64,000 bases of DNA from Amyloporia xantha (Eukaryota; Basidiomycota; Agaricomycetes; Polyporales; Adustoporiaceae), in the NCBI GenBank assembly GCA_036971615.1, contig JAYKKR010000034.1:1-64000 (forward strand), given 5' to 3'. Shown in pieces: positions 44,189-56,640 of this stretch. The notes under the pieces are model-generated. The model saw only the letters and a list, made by a program, of their open reading frames with translations. It searched no databases and was not told the DNA's origin. How positions within the stretch are numbered: position 1 is the stretch's first letter; the number at the start of each line of letters is the position of its first letter. Made by a program: the position numbers and the translations under genes.

Positions 44189-45906
44189 TCATGGAAACCC
44201 CCAAAGCCCACGCGGATTGACCCAAGCAAAGTCGGGAAATTGGTACGCGCCTTCCGCGTCGGTAGGACATGGTCGGGGGTACGGCGGAGCACAGCGGCAG
44301 ATTCTGAAGAGCAGGACTGACCTCGGCAGATCCGTCGTCTCGGGCGGTGGGCGCCGCTATATAAGGGAGGAGAATGATTGTCACCAACGATACGCGCGGT
44401 CTAGACTATATCCACTTACCGACACTCGGAGAGCGATGCATGTGGTCTTTGAGGGTGTGGAAGACGTTCGCGCTGGGCGGCCGTGCACATCAGCCATGGG
44501 TAGCAATGAAAGCAGTAGAGGAATGACAGCGTACCCTTTCTCATCTAGGAAGTAACGCTGGCGCTGGAGATCCTTCAGTTGGAAGCGTAAACGAGGGCTC
44601 AAATGAAGCAGCTGAGTAACCAAGTCAGTTTGGCGCTGAGGTCATGAGGTATGGGCAGGTGCGTACTCCCAGCAAGGCACTCTCCTCTTCACGAGAGAGG
44701 TCTGTCGACCATCTGAGGTACGAGGTGCCCTCCTTTTTGGCGTCCCATTTTACGTATTTCGACCGCTGCGTCTCGGTGGGAAACAACACCTGCGCAGGGG
44801 AATTTGTCAATGTGAATTTCAAGATCAGTCCGCGGCACCCGCGTGAGTTTCAAAAACCGGACTGACCTCGCCAGAGATCAGGTCGAACATCAAGCATCCG
44901 AGCGCCCACCAGTCGACCATCTTGCCGTACCAGTTCCGCCGTGCGACCTCTGGTGCTAAATACGGTTTGCTGCCAATGTACTCGCGCGTGTACACCTCGC
45001 CGTCGCCGAGGGGCGAGTTCCCTGGGTGCAGGTAGGCCGCGTTGAAGTCCGCGATGCGCACTGTGTCGGTGCGAGCATCGAGCAGGATGTTCTCCGGCTT
45101 GATGTCGCGGTGGATGATCCCCATGTTGTGCAGCGCGTCCAGCCCGAGCGCCTGGCATGACGTGAGCGTGAGAAGGAGAGCAGAGGGATAAGAAACAGGA
45201 CAGACCACTTGAGCGATCCAGCGGCGTGTGCGTGGTCTTTCACCACGTCCACGTATGGCGGCCAATAGGTCGCATTGCATGAGCGGCTGAGGCAATATCG
45301 TAAATAGTGAGGCAAACGAACGCAATGTATATGAAGTTCGACAAAATTTACCATCACGAAGACGACGTTCTCCTCATCTTGAAGAACGGCATGCATCTCC
45401 ATCAGGAACGTCCTTTCGGACACTGATCGGCCAGATATATGTTTGTAGCACAAGAATTCTGTGAGAAGCGCAGAATGGAAGCCTGCGTCTTGCCTCATCT
45501 TCCCCTTCTCGAAGACCCGAGTACAGAGGACACGTCCGGACGAGGTGTCGCGCGCAATCAGTGTCTTACCGAACATTCCTTGAGGAAGTGCACGGAGGAA
45601 TTTGAAGGGACCAATCTGCTGGACTTGTGACGCTTGACGTTTATGATTTTGTGATGGCCGGACAGGCGCAGGGAAAGTAGGACCGTAGAGTACCATAGAC
45701 GGTCTGCGAGGACGAGCAGGCGCTGCGCCCGCATTGTGCGACGCATCGAACAAAGGCTGAGAGGGAGACCTGGACGTGCTTGGGCGTTGCGAGCTCAGAT
45801 GACCAGGAGACGAGCTGGACCGAGGAGTAGAAGGGCGAATTGTTGAACGATCGACGCCAGCGTCGAGCTTGACTGGGCTGCGAGGGGTACGAGCCTTGTT
45901 AGACAT
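44189..45906 (-). CDS. AGC-like Ser/Thr kinase with altered catalytic residues
   Basis: Protein-kinase-fold gene with several introns, ATG at 45906 (MSNKARTPRSPVKLD). A Ser/Pro-rich N-terminus precedes the kinase domain starting IGPFKFLRALPQGMFGK; the Gly loop is weak. Beta-3 reads GRVLCTRVFEKGKM, so the position of the invariant Lys is Arg. Next are ALLTEFLCYKHISG, EENVVFVM, then MQCDLLAAIRGRG. The catalytic loop is intact (MGIIHRDIKPENILLD), but the DFG motif reads ADFNAAYL. The activation segment is normal (KPYLAPEVARRNWYGKMVDWWALGCLMFDLISG). The C-lobe continues through LFPTETQRSKYVKWD and LLHLSPRLRFQLKDLQRQRYF to a tail ending VNPRGLWGFP at 44189. Phases agree at each junction. It may be a weak kinase or a pseudokinase; substrates unknown. 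Confidence 0.8.
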
Positions 45907-46986
45907 ATTTTTCCTTTCAGATGGGCCTGGGTCGCAGTTTGCGCTAAGAGGTGTGAGCGGATTTCCTGTGGGAGGGCAAGTTGCGGGGGTCCCTCTTCCG
46001 TGGGGTAGATATAGAGGAACGGGAAGGAGAAGATGGCATGGATGAAGAGGGAGCACCCATCTTTGAAAGGACAAGGTTGCTGAAAGAACACGATCGACAG
46101 AGGGCCTCGAGTCAATCAAAAGAAAGAGCCACCGCAGGGGGAGCGTGCCAGTATGAAGGGGGGACGACTTGATCAATGGGAGATGGGAGGCCATTGTTAA
46201 CCGCTTTTTGAATCACAGAGGGCCAATGCGCGACAAAGGTGGCGGTGAGGCCAAAGCAGGCTGCAGCCAGATCGTGCGGGCGGGCGACCACGCAGTGTGT
46301 GAACAACGCGGCAAACGCGTGTTGCTCGACCGCAGGCTGCAACGATTGTGTTCCGCCCGTAAAAGGATCCACACACGGCGGCAGAATGGTTGGGGAAAGC
46401 TATGGTGATATCAGTGGCCTCAGATGCAACACCCGCCAGTGGCATAAATTGAAGTCTTGGATCAGATCATAGCAGGCCACTTCCTTTGTTCTGGGAGCTA
46501 GCCGCTATGGCCACGGCCTCGAGTTGTTCATTCCAAAGTTTTCATGCAAGTAAAGCAGTGCAACAATAAGTCTCGACTCTTGATATTCTCGGTGATTGTC
46601 TCGATTAGCGACAGATCTAGAATCAATGTCGAAAACATCCAGTGGGCGACAGATCAGCCAATTCCAGAATACGTAGTCCGTCATCAAGCTACCATGTTCA
46701 GAGGTCAAGTATGAATAGATACTATTAATCAAGCAGTACGATAGCATTGAGTGAGGATAATTTCCGATGAAAGCTCGAGTACAGTAATGGTGAAGTGGGA
46801 GAAACCACACTGATCAATTACGAGTTAGATTACATAACATTTGGGCGTTAATTTAATTTAGTGTCGCAACGTACTTGATAAGTCCCAGATAAGGGACACT
46901 GTGCCACAATCCACACACCAAACAACGGTCACGACACGAAACACGCGTAAAGCGCGTTTTACACGCGATATCCACCCTTCACCAAC
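45907..46986. other. Intergenic between divergent kinase and SCC3 genes
   Basis: Divergent promoter region. Only short ORFs; no repeat or RNA gene seen. Confidence 0.4.
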
Positions 46987-49900
46987 ATGACCGATGTTGA
47001 GAGCTCGCAAGAGCCCAGGAGATCTCAGCGGGAGAGGAAAAAAGCCACTCATTTTGTGTCAGGTGCGTCGCAACGCGCTCCTCGTTGATCAGAACGCGCT
47101 TTTGACGCGTAGACGCAGTCGACAGCACTCTGTTGAAGAGGAAACGGTCCGACGCCACTACTACTGATGAAGATGTCAGGAGCGAGCTGTCCGATCCGCC
47201 ATCTGAGGACGATGGACCCGACGCAGATGAGGATATTGATGTTCCGAGACCGAGACCAAGAACTTCTGCAAAGGTCAAACCTAAGCCAAAGGGCCCGCCA
47301 CCGGCCAAGAAACCTCGTACGATTAAGAAAACTCTCGCACTGAAGACTACCAAAGCCAACCTACCAAAGGCCGAGGAAAGCCAATCCGAGGAATGTGTCG
47401 CGTAAAACGAAGCAAGCTGCTACTGACGCTGTCGCGTTTGATGCTGAGAAGGTCGCGCAAGATACGAAGATCTTAGGAGACAACCCTATTTTCAGTGAGT
47501 GTCTTCAGTCATTACTCCGCACACAAATCTAATACGCTATATGCGCGTAGATGCTATCATGAATCCTGCCGCTGCGTTGCAGTCAGTCGCCGAAGATTTT
47601 CTCGAGTCGCTCTCACGGACGCCAGCCCTGAGTCTCGCCGAACTTATCAACTGTATCTTACGTGCCTGTGGCTGCAACGACTCTGTGGATGCTGATGAGG
47701 TCGTGGATTACGATGGCGTGGTCGACGCCCTGGACAATTTCACTGAGGGCCTGAAGAAGGTACGACTGCGTTCAGAATTGAAGTTAGAATTGTTTACACA
47801 TCTCCGCATATAGGATGATTCCCCAGTATACCCCCTGACTTCCAAGCTCCCAGTCTTCAAAAGGTTTCGCAAGTCACTCTCGGAGCTCCTCGAGCGCCTG
47901 ATCGCGTCTTCCGCGGAACTTGGTTCGCTTTACACTTCGGATCTCATGGCCACACTGCAGACATGGGTAGTCGCGATGTCGTCGTCGCAATTACGTAGCT
48001 TTCCGGCATACGGCCACTGTGATTGCCCTCGAGGTGGAGACAGCGCTTTGCGATGTGGCGGCGGCTGTGGAGAAGGAAGCGGAAATTGTGGGAAGGCAGC
48101 GGGAAGGGGAACGCAAGCGGAAAGCTGCGGCGAATAAGGGAAAGGGCGGCACCGCTCGGGAAAAGGACTTTGAAGGGAAGGCTGCGGAGGTGCGAGAGCG
48201 TCGTACTAAGCTTGCAGAGTTCCTCAAGGAATTTGTGGACGGGTGAGTGCCACAGTCGCATTTAGCATGTCAGCCGTGCTGAGAGTTTGACAGTGTATTT
48301 GTTCATCGCTACCGAGATCTGGACCCGAGTATCCGCGCAGAGTGTGTGCGTGCAATGGGACTATGGTTTGCCAAGTACCCTGCACACTTTCTAGACGGTG
48401 CGTATCTTCGCTACGTGGGATGGGTGCTATCGGATGCACAAACACCCGTGCGCCTCGAAGCCGTGAGGGCCCTCGCATTGGCATACGAGCAGACGGCGTA
48501 CATCGGTGCGGCGGCGTTGCAGCACTTCACAGAGCGATTTAAGCCGCGATTGGTGGAGATGGCTATTGGGGACACAGAGTTATCCGTGCGCGTTGCAGTT
48601 GTACAAGTCCTGCAAGCGATCGACGGGCACGGACTATTGGAAGATGAGCAACGCGAGCGACTGTGTCTTCTAGTCTTTGACGAGGAAGCACGTGTGCGCA
48701 AGGCGGTGAGCGGATTTGTTCGTGGGGTATGGGAAGAATGTGTCGAGGAGAGGCTGGTGGGCAAGAAGCCAAATACTGGGGACAAGCAGCGTGCGCAAGT
48801 GAAGGCGCTTGGCATGTTACTTGTGAAATGGGGGCGTGCTCTGGACAAGACAGCGGAAGACGTTCGATCCCGATGACGAGGACGATAGCGGTTTGGGGGA
48901 GGGATCCTCCAAACAGGTCAAGGCAAAAGACGTGGCTGCTTTAGTCGGCACCGGACAGAAAGGCCGAGTCGCGCTTGCAGTGGAGGCGTTGTGGGATGAA
49001 GTTGAGCCAGTGAATGACTGGGAGAATTTACTCGATATTCTCCTTCTTGACCATTCAGCAGCTGGCGATGACTCTTCCTCTACCGGACGTGGATCGAGCG
49101 TCAGGGATTCGGGCATCGATGAAGCATGGAGACTGGAAGAGGTGGAGGAGGCCATCCTGTTGGAGATGCTTATTGCTGTACTTCGTAAAGCAAAGCTGGA
49201 CGTCGCGGGAGCCAAGAAGGTGTGACTGATTCCTTTTCTGCTCAGAACCGCACTCATACGCACTGGTAACAGGGAGAAGACGAAGCTCTATCATCGGACA
49301 TCACCCGTGCCCTCATCAAGGCCCTTCCTCGGTTATTCGTGAAACATCAGACAGACAAAAGTCGAATGGCAGATGTCCTACTGATTCCTCAATTGATGAA
49401 TCTCGACATGTATTTAGAGATGAGGATGATGACCGTATGTCCCCTTTCGCAATGCCTATTGATAACAATAATCATAACAAAGTGTTTCAGGCTTATGCCA
49501 ATCTCTGGGAAGACATCACGAAACAGTTCCTGGCCCACTCGTCTCCGATTGTTCTGACGAATGCCGTCGGCACTATTCGATATATGATGGATGCGACTAG
49601 TCTCTCAAATACCAACAGCACAAAGATTCTAGAACTTGAAGATGAGCTGTCGACCTCACTTCGGGACGCAATCGCGGGCCGTGAAGAAATTGAGATAGCT
49701 TCCTTTAGTGAAGACGAGGTCTTATCGCTGGGATCTATTTGTGCTCGTCTAGCTGCACTCGTCGGCATCCGCGATATGACTGCCTGGATGGAAGAGGATG
49801 AAGGTGGCAAGCAGAGTAGTGCATGGGACATCATCAGTGCCATAGCAGAACGAGGAAGACTGGGTTACAGAGAGGAAGAGCTAGTGAGTTGCTTGCTGTA

Positions 49901-51957
49901 TTCCTTCTCAGGCTCAGGCTGAAGTTCATGTCTGTACCAGATGATCGATCGAGCATTGCACCTCTTGACGTTGCATATCATCTGGAAGGCGCGGGGTCTC
50001 ACCGCTGCCGATACTGATCTATCGCCGGAAGAAGAACGCTTCCATGAGCGTCTCCGTGAGCAGAGGGAATCACTTCTCGAGAAACTACTTGAGTTTGCGA
50101 TTGGAACTCAATCGAACACAGCAGACGGTGTCAGGAGAGCAGTATGTATCACATGTAATATTTGCACACCTGGTATTCTGACATTTGCTCTCAGGCTTTC
50201 CAGAATCTCATGAATCTGCACATTCTCTTCTGCCCTAGCCAATCAATTTTGCCTGATGGAAGCCGATTGCCTACAGCGTCTCTACCGCTTTCACTGGATG
50301 ACGAAGTACAATATAGATGTGCTGGTTTCATTCAAGCTGAAATTGAACGATACGGAGATGAGTTAGATGATGGTGCATCGGCTCCTGACAAAGGGAGCGA
50401 GGACGATGAAGACGAAAGCGACGGCAGCCAGTCAGAAGGTGATGGACGCGGAAAAGCGAGCAAGAACAATGTCAGTAAAGGGAAGCCGTCGGCCAGGAAG
50501 AGTCCATCCGGTGAGAAATATTTCTTGACTATTATATCAGCCTATCTAATCTTGCTCCAGGTGAACGTGCAGCTTCTCGCTCGCTGCTAGAAAAGGAGTA
50601 TGTTTTTATGGGAGTTGTGACTACATTCTTGCGGGCTATTCGCGCCGGAGTCATACACTTCCGGCATTCAGCCACTCTTCTTGCACATTACGGACGCCTG
50701 GGCCCGGCATTCGATCTCTGTTCCAAGGTAATCATTGACATTCTCCGTGAGGAAGGAATGTACAAAGACAATGGCGAAATTGTGGCGGCGGTCATTTGTC
50801 AAGCACTCCGCGATGTAAGTCCTACCTGTCATGTCACACTGCGCCATATGCTGAACGTTGTTCTTCCAGTCGTTCACATTATTCCTTGACGGTGTGGTCC
50901 AAAGCGAGGATCATTGCGTTGCGCTGGGCAAAACGCTTGCGTCATGTTCAATAATTCGCGGAGCCCAGCTGGCAGTCTTGCGTAAACTCGACGGTCAACA
51001 CGTCGTCGAGATTCACACTACCGCCACCACTTGGATCGTCAAACGAGTAGTGGCCTACGAAAATGTCAAGAATAAGAAATCACGGTCGAAGGCCCTTCTA
51101 TTCTTCAAGGTTTTATTGCCGCTGCTCTCCACAGTGGACAACCGAGAGGCGTTGAAGATGTCTGTATTTTCCCAGATGGCTTCTGCATATGTACTGACAC
51201 GGTCCAATGTAGCAAAGCCCACCTTGATCAGTTGCTTGCTCAAGGCAAGATGGATGTTTCCGCTACTTCCAAGCCGTGGGAGCCCTATCGTGCTTACGAG
51301 AAACGTCTTTCTGGTGCCATGTCCAAAGATAAAGGTCGGTGTCATCAACCTTCGTTTGGAACTTCCGAATACTGATGATTGAGTCAATAGCGTCCGGATC
51401 GAAGTCGAAGAGACCGAGGAAAGGCGCCAAAACTACGGACATGGTCACTGACGATGAAGGCAACGAAGTGGAACATCCGAGCGGTGATGAACGCGTCCTA
51501 CGACCGCGGCCTGAGCCTAGAGCCAGATACCGGGGTGCTCGACCAGAGGAGACCGATGCGGAGGGAGAAACAGATGGAGAGAATCCTCTCACACCTCCAG
51601 CAATACAAGATGTTGTGACACCGAACGCGCGCCCGCGTCCTCGAGTTCCATATCGGAAAAAGCCTCCATCCAGGTCGTCTGTGAGTTCGCTCACCACGTC
51701 GCCAGAGCCCCTAGAGCGTGGTGTTACATCGGTTGATCGGTTACAAACACCCGTTATTTCACGGAAACGGGGTCATTCAGAGGCAGAAGACGAGGACGAA
51801 CCTGTCCCATCGCCAGTGCATGATGCATCTCAAAGTGGAGAGAACGCAGGAACCTCAGAGTGGAGCAGAGAGCGCGGCTGTATCGCCTTCGTCCCCCGGG
51901 TCTCAAATGACAGAAGCTAATGTTATGCAAATACGAAGGAAACGAGTCCGCCATTGA
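46987..51957 (+). CDS. SCC3: Cohesin subunit SCC3/STAG (Irr1, Psc3), with four frame breaks
   Basis: HEAT-repeat subunit that joins the SMC1-SMC3-SCC1 ring and is needed for sister-chromatid cohesion. ATG at 46987 (MTDVESSQEPRRSQRERKK); exon 2 starts at 47119 with KRKRSDATTTDEDV. The STAG domain includes NAIMNPAAALQSVAEDFLESL, LINCILRACGC, DALDNFTEGLK, SKLPVFKRFRKSLSELL and LYTSDLMATLQTWVVAMSSSQLRSF|RHTATVIALEVETAL. The conserved SCD is FVHRYRDLDPSIRAECVRAM...HFLDGAYLRYVGWVLSD. Later blocks include KGRVALAVEALWDEVEPV, ANLWEDITKQFLAH and KPWEPYRAYEKRLSGAM. The tail ends IRRKRVRH. The coding frame must move by +1 at about 47,344-47,392, at 48,000-48,003, at about 48,846-48,876 and near 51,865. 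These could be sequence errors, decay, or unrecognised processing. Confidence 0.88.
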
Positions 51958-52313
51958 TACCATTGCACCTGACCATATGCTTATTACCATTTCATGCTTT
52001 ATTTGCTATCTTGCTCTGCTGTATCTTGATCGACATAACACTATTTGTATCAGTTGTCTTGTAGCAACAGTGATTAATTGACAGGTTTGTGCGGACTGAA
52101 TATGCATGAACTATCGAAGTCCGTAATCTTAATGGTATATACCGAAGGAAAGAGTGTGTTCATCAAGAGATACGTGGGGTACAATGAAACACAGCAAAAT
52201 AAGGAGGCAGTAGAAATAAATATAGTATCGTCAAAGAGTGATTGATCTATCATACAGGAAGAATGATGAGCAGATCGTATGTTGTACAAAGTATGAGAAA
52301 CATACGTCGTAAG
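51958..52313. other. Short intergenic between convergent genes
   Basis: AT-rich, no gene; 3' regions of SCC3 and of the large Ser-rich gene. Confidence 0.5.
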
Positions 52314-55300
52314 TCATATCCTGAACAGACCTTGCGCGCTCGCTGGCGCGCTTTGAGCAATGGCCAGACTATCTGAATTTCGTCTTGCCCGGGACGGTGA
52401 AATTGGAACCGGAGTCCTCGCTCCAAGTGCTGCTGACATTGATTGACGTCTTGAAGGTTGCTGGGTTTTCAGGTCATCCAACGAAATACCAAGCATATCG
52501 CAAAGTTCCTTTTGAGCCTCGGTCATCGCTCTGAATTCAGACGAGGGCGTCTCCGACATCATTCCTAGAAGAACCGTCAGAAAATGTCACAGCATGAAGT
52601 AGCTCGAAAAACTAACCTGTTCGACTCGTGGGCAAATCCGTCAGAATCCCGAGACCTCTCAGAGGAATAGGAGGGACAGGAGGAATGTCTCCTATTTGAG
52701 CAGACCATAGAGCAGGCGACGGCGAAATGCTATTTTGGTGTCCGCTGCTCACGGAGGAACGTTGGCTGCGTCGGTGCAATGAGGACCGTAAGCCCGCCTT
52801 AGCCACACGCGCACTGTTTTTCCGAGCCAAGACAACTCGACTAGATCGACGGCTCGTCGAAACCTCCCTCGCCGATGGTGTTGTCTGGTCGGCCCGCTCA
52901 GCTAGATCGTCGAAATCTTGCGCAACTTCCTGCGCTTGTTTCCATGCCTCGTCCCGCTCTGCCTCCAGTGCCGTCACCTGCTCGCGCAGTTTCTGCCCCT
53001 CCTCCAGATGCTTCTTCAAACTCTTGTTAAGTTTGTGTAGCGCCATGATCAAAGCACTACTGGAATGTACATCCCGCAGATGGGTGAGCTGCCCGAGCTG
53101 CGTCGTAACATCATATAACTCTTCGGAGATTTGATCCAGGCTATCAGTGATCTCTGACAGTTCTTCCACCATTCGACCGGCGGCCCCACTCTCAGAGGGT
53201 TCAGAACCATCCACCATGGAGGCTAGAGACCCCAGGATCATTCTCCGCCTACGCACATTCAGCTTGTAGTTCGTCCTCAGCTCTGCACTTAGCGCTTCTA
53301 GACGGTTGATCTCCTCTGGAAGAGCCTCATTGAGGATATCAAGCGGGAGCAGACGGATTGCAGACACATCCGCAGTCTGCCTGATTGCCGTTGAAACTAG
53401 CTGTTGCAGCTGTTGCGACGAGAACGTCCACTCCGCCGCCTCCTTCGTCAGTCCGCGGAACTTGACCGGCGTGGTTTGGAACCGAGGCGATGAAGCCGAC
53501 AGCGTAGGTACAGATGGTCTACGCATGCTACTAGGTCCGCTCGGGTTGCTGATAGACGAAGAGACTGATCCGGTCCGCGATCGTGTCGACACAAGCGGCC
53601 TACGTGGTCCAACTGGCAGAGGAGGTCGCGTACGGGCATTGCGCTTTGGAACCTGCAACTCAGGCGTCGCGACGCGAGATGGCACTGCAGGAGCAACGAA
53701 CGGTGGTGCAGGTGGTGCAGTTATTGAAACAGCAGGCCTCTGTATTTCCTCCACATACGGGGGCGGGGGCGCCTGTTCTGCCATCGAATGCTCCTCTATT
53801 GAGGGCATGGGAGAGGGAGGCACGGAGGAAGCATGTGCTGGGGGAGCAGAGGGCGGAGGGGATGGCAGTGGGCTAAATGTCAAAGACTGGCCTGGTTTAG
53901 CGACTGATGAGCGATACGACAAATGAGTCTCGTTCGAGCGCAAACTCGACTGCCGCGACAGTTGCTCTCTATCATCGGCAGGCTCAGCTTCAAGATGCGT
54001 TGTAGGTGGTGGACCACTAGCAGCTGCTTCCTGCATGGACATATATGCTGGTGGAGGCGAATCCTCCTGCATTTCATGGTGAGGAGATGACGATGCGATA
54101 ACCTGAAGCGGGTGGGATGGCACAGATGCTTCACTGGAAGTCGAGAAGGTGATCACGTTCGCATCGTCATCCTGCTGAGGATCCGTCTCCTTAGGGGATG
54201 GACTTCTCGTCTGGGAGATGCTTCGCGACCTTGGCGCAGGGGAAGGACTATTAGACGGTGTATGGTTTGACTCTTCAATGGCCGACAGCACCGGCATCGG
54301 CCTGATTGAGAGATCGCTCGTCGCCGAAGTCGCATGCTCGCTGTGCCCCGAGGAACTACCATATACACTTTCCACAGATGAAGGCGGAGTAGGCGGTGCA
54401 CGCACGCCTGTCGTCGATCTCACAAGAGCGCCCCGTGTGCCCCAGCGCGTCTTCATGTCAGTCGCTCCCGTCCGGTTCAAAGTCATCGTCCTCGGCAGCG
54501 CTCGCACACCTCCACGCAGGGGCGGCGGCGGCGGGATGGGGGACGCCATGCCGGCAGAGAGCAGCGGGCTGAACGCATACGGTGTCTCTGGAAACGTCTG
54601 GCCCGAGGTGTGCACAATCGACTCACTGTCCGACGAGAGCACAGGTGTCGAGAGGTCCGGCACACCGGGGACGATATCGAGCGGGGCAAGCTGGCTACCG
54701 GTGCGCTCTCGGCCGCGGCCCGGGCGCTCGCGCGCCAGGGCGGCTGGCGCGACAGGGAACATGATGTCGAGCAGGTCCGGCGAGTCGACCGGTGTCCCGC
54801 CGGAAACGCGCGCGGAGCCGGGCAAGGACGGCATGGCGAATGGGCGGCGGAGGTCGCTGTCGGAGGAGGTCCGGGCGGAGACCGGTGACTGGGGGACCTG
54901 CACCGAGTGCGGGCGCTCGCCGATGGGCAGCAGCGTCACGGAGCGATACGGGCCGGCGCCGCGGTGGCCGTGGGTGCTGGAATCCGAGTGCGAGCGCGAC
55001 ATGCGGTTCGTTGGGCTCGAGGCTGTATAGGGCGATTTGACTGACGTCCCTGGCGTTGAGATGCTCGCTCGGCTATAGCTGGCCGCAGAGTACACGGACG
55101 CGGTCGTCCCGGTATCAGGCCCGGGGGATAATGAGGATCCTCTGACAATCAGCGTCGGCAGCCTGGTTGCGTCGTCGCGGTCACTTCCATCGTCGAAGCT
55201 GCTTCGTGAGGGCTCAGTGCTAAGCCGGCGATGGTCGACACCCCGCAAAGACGAGGATGACGACGCGACCAGCGACTCAGAAAGATTCGTGCTGCGGCTT

Positions 55301-56640
55301 TGGCTAGACGACTGGGCTAGCGACGAGCTTGATGCGCCCGCTGAGCCGTTTCCCATGAATGTCGGTGTGTTCGGTGCCGACGGCGCAGGCGAAGGCGCCT
55401 CGGTGATTGGCGAGATCGGAGAGAACGCGGCGACCTGGTCTCTAGGCATGCCGTTCATCGAGCTCCGCCTCGACGTGCCCTGCTCAGACACACACGGCAC
55501 CTCCAAGCTCGCCCGCCTGCTCTCTCCCGCGCCCGAGTACGAGCTCCGCCGGCTCCTGCTGCCCGGGTTACTGTCCACGCGGCTCCGCGCAGACAGCTCC
55601 GCGCTCGACGGCAAAGGGGGGACAGGCGGGATCGGCGAGCGCAGCCCCGTCTCCGACGAGAACTCACCCGAGGCGCGCGCAGAGAAGCGGCCATGCAGCG
55701 GGTGCTCGCCGCGGGGCAGCGTCGCGGAGTCCTGGCGCGTGATGCCGCTGCGGTACCGCGAGCCGCGCGAGTCGTTCGTGAGGACGAACGAGCTCGCGAC
55801 GAGCGCGCGGGCGAGGGTCGTGCCAGAGACGGAGGAAGACAGGTCGTCTGAGCCGGGACTCGCGGGGCGGGAGGGACCATTGCTCCCGGGTACAGGAAGG
55901 TAGGACGAGGGACCGGCGGACGTGCCTGCGGACGCAGAGCGCTGGATGTGTATCTTCGCGCCGGCATGGTTATCGGGTATCCTAATAGGCGTGGGGGTAG
56001 GTTTTCTCGAAACGGAGGGATTACTCTGGAGCAGCGCGATATGGGAGTCAGTGGTCAGTAGGGAGGTCAGGTGGGCAGGGCTGCTCACATTAGTCTCTAC
56101 AGATGCTTGGTTATCACTGTCATAATCGGCCGTGGGTAGCGGGGGAAGCTAATACATGAATTTGGCGTTTTACCAGTGAACTGTGATGAACAGTCATATT
56201 TAACGTACCTCCCGTGAAAGCCCCGAACCAGGGGCGGTTTCAATAATAAGAATATCGTCAACAGAGGATGTAAATGAGATTGCGGGCGTGCCAGTGCGAC
56301 TGTCCACCACAGTCGTCCCAGCTATGCTGGGCACACTCCCGCCTCCGCGCTGCAGCGACGCGTTTCGCTCAGGAGGGGTTCGAGCACCGCTCCTGAGGAG
56401 GTCCGTTGGAAACCAGTCCGAATACGACTCCCTGTAGTTGAGATCCAGCTGCACCTGCGGTGTGGAGGACTGCGTGACAGTCTCCGATTGGAGAAAGCGG
56501 GAGTTGGCGTCCCCATGGATCTTGACCGCGTCGTGTGAGGAGAACGAGGCGGGAGAAGGGGGCGACGCTGCGCGGCGACCGGGGTGGATGCTCGCGAATT
56601 TCTTCTGGACCTTCCGCTTGTTGAAGACGGAGTATAACAT
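52314..56640 (-). CDS. Large Ser/Pro-rich coiled-coil protein (about 1,400 aa), unknown
   Basis: Three exons: 56640-56209, 56148 to about 52614, and about 52568-52314, joined by canonical introns (GTACGT...TTAG and GTTAGT...CTAG). The N-terminal exon has VDDILIIETAP. The middle exon is 800 aa of low-complexity Ser/Pro/Arg with motifs such as TLLPIGERPHSVQVPQSP, FPVAPAALARERPGRGRERT and TMTLNRTGATDMKTRWGTRGALV. The C-terminal third is structured: FRGLTKEAAEWTFSSQQLQQL, LPLDILNEALPEEINRLEALS, LNVRRRRMILGSLASM and a long coiled coil (HKLNKSLKKHLEEGQKLREQ). The last exon adds MTEAQKELCDMLGISLDDL. It looks like a cortical or polarity scaffold, which is inference from the layout only. Many S/TP and RxS sites suggest kinase regulation. 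The GC-rich middle (54.4-55.9 kb) is open in several frames, but only this frame runs through the whole exon and into both flanking exons. Confidence 0.75.

Noticed and set aside
48001..48010. Programmed +1 ribosomal frameshift in SCC3
   Set aside because: No known slippery sequence or stimulator was seen at AGC-TTT-CCG-G. Sequence error or decay is simpler, especially with three more breaks in the same gene.
53306..55903. Long plus-strand ORFs opposite the Ser-rich gene
   Set aside because: They are antisense shadows of a GC-rich, low-complexity exon. The minus-strand frame continues through the whole exon and joins both neighbouring exons.
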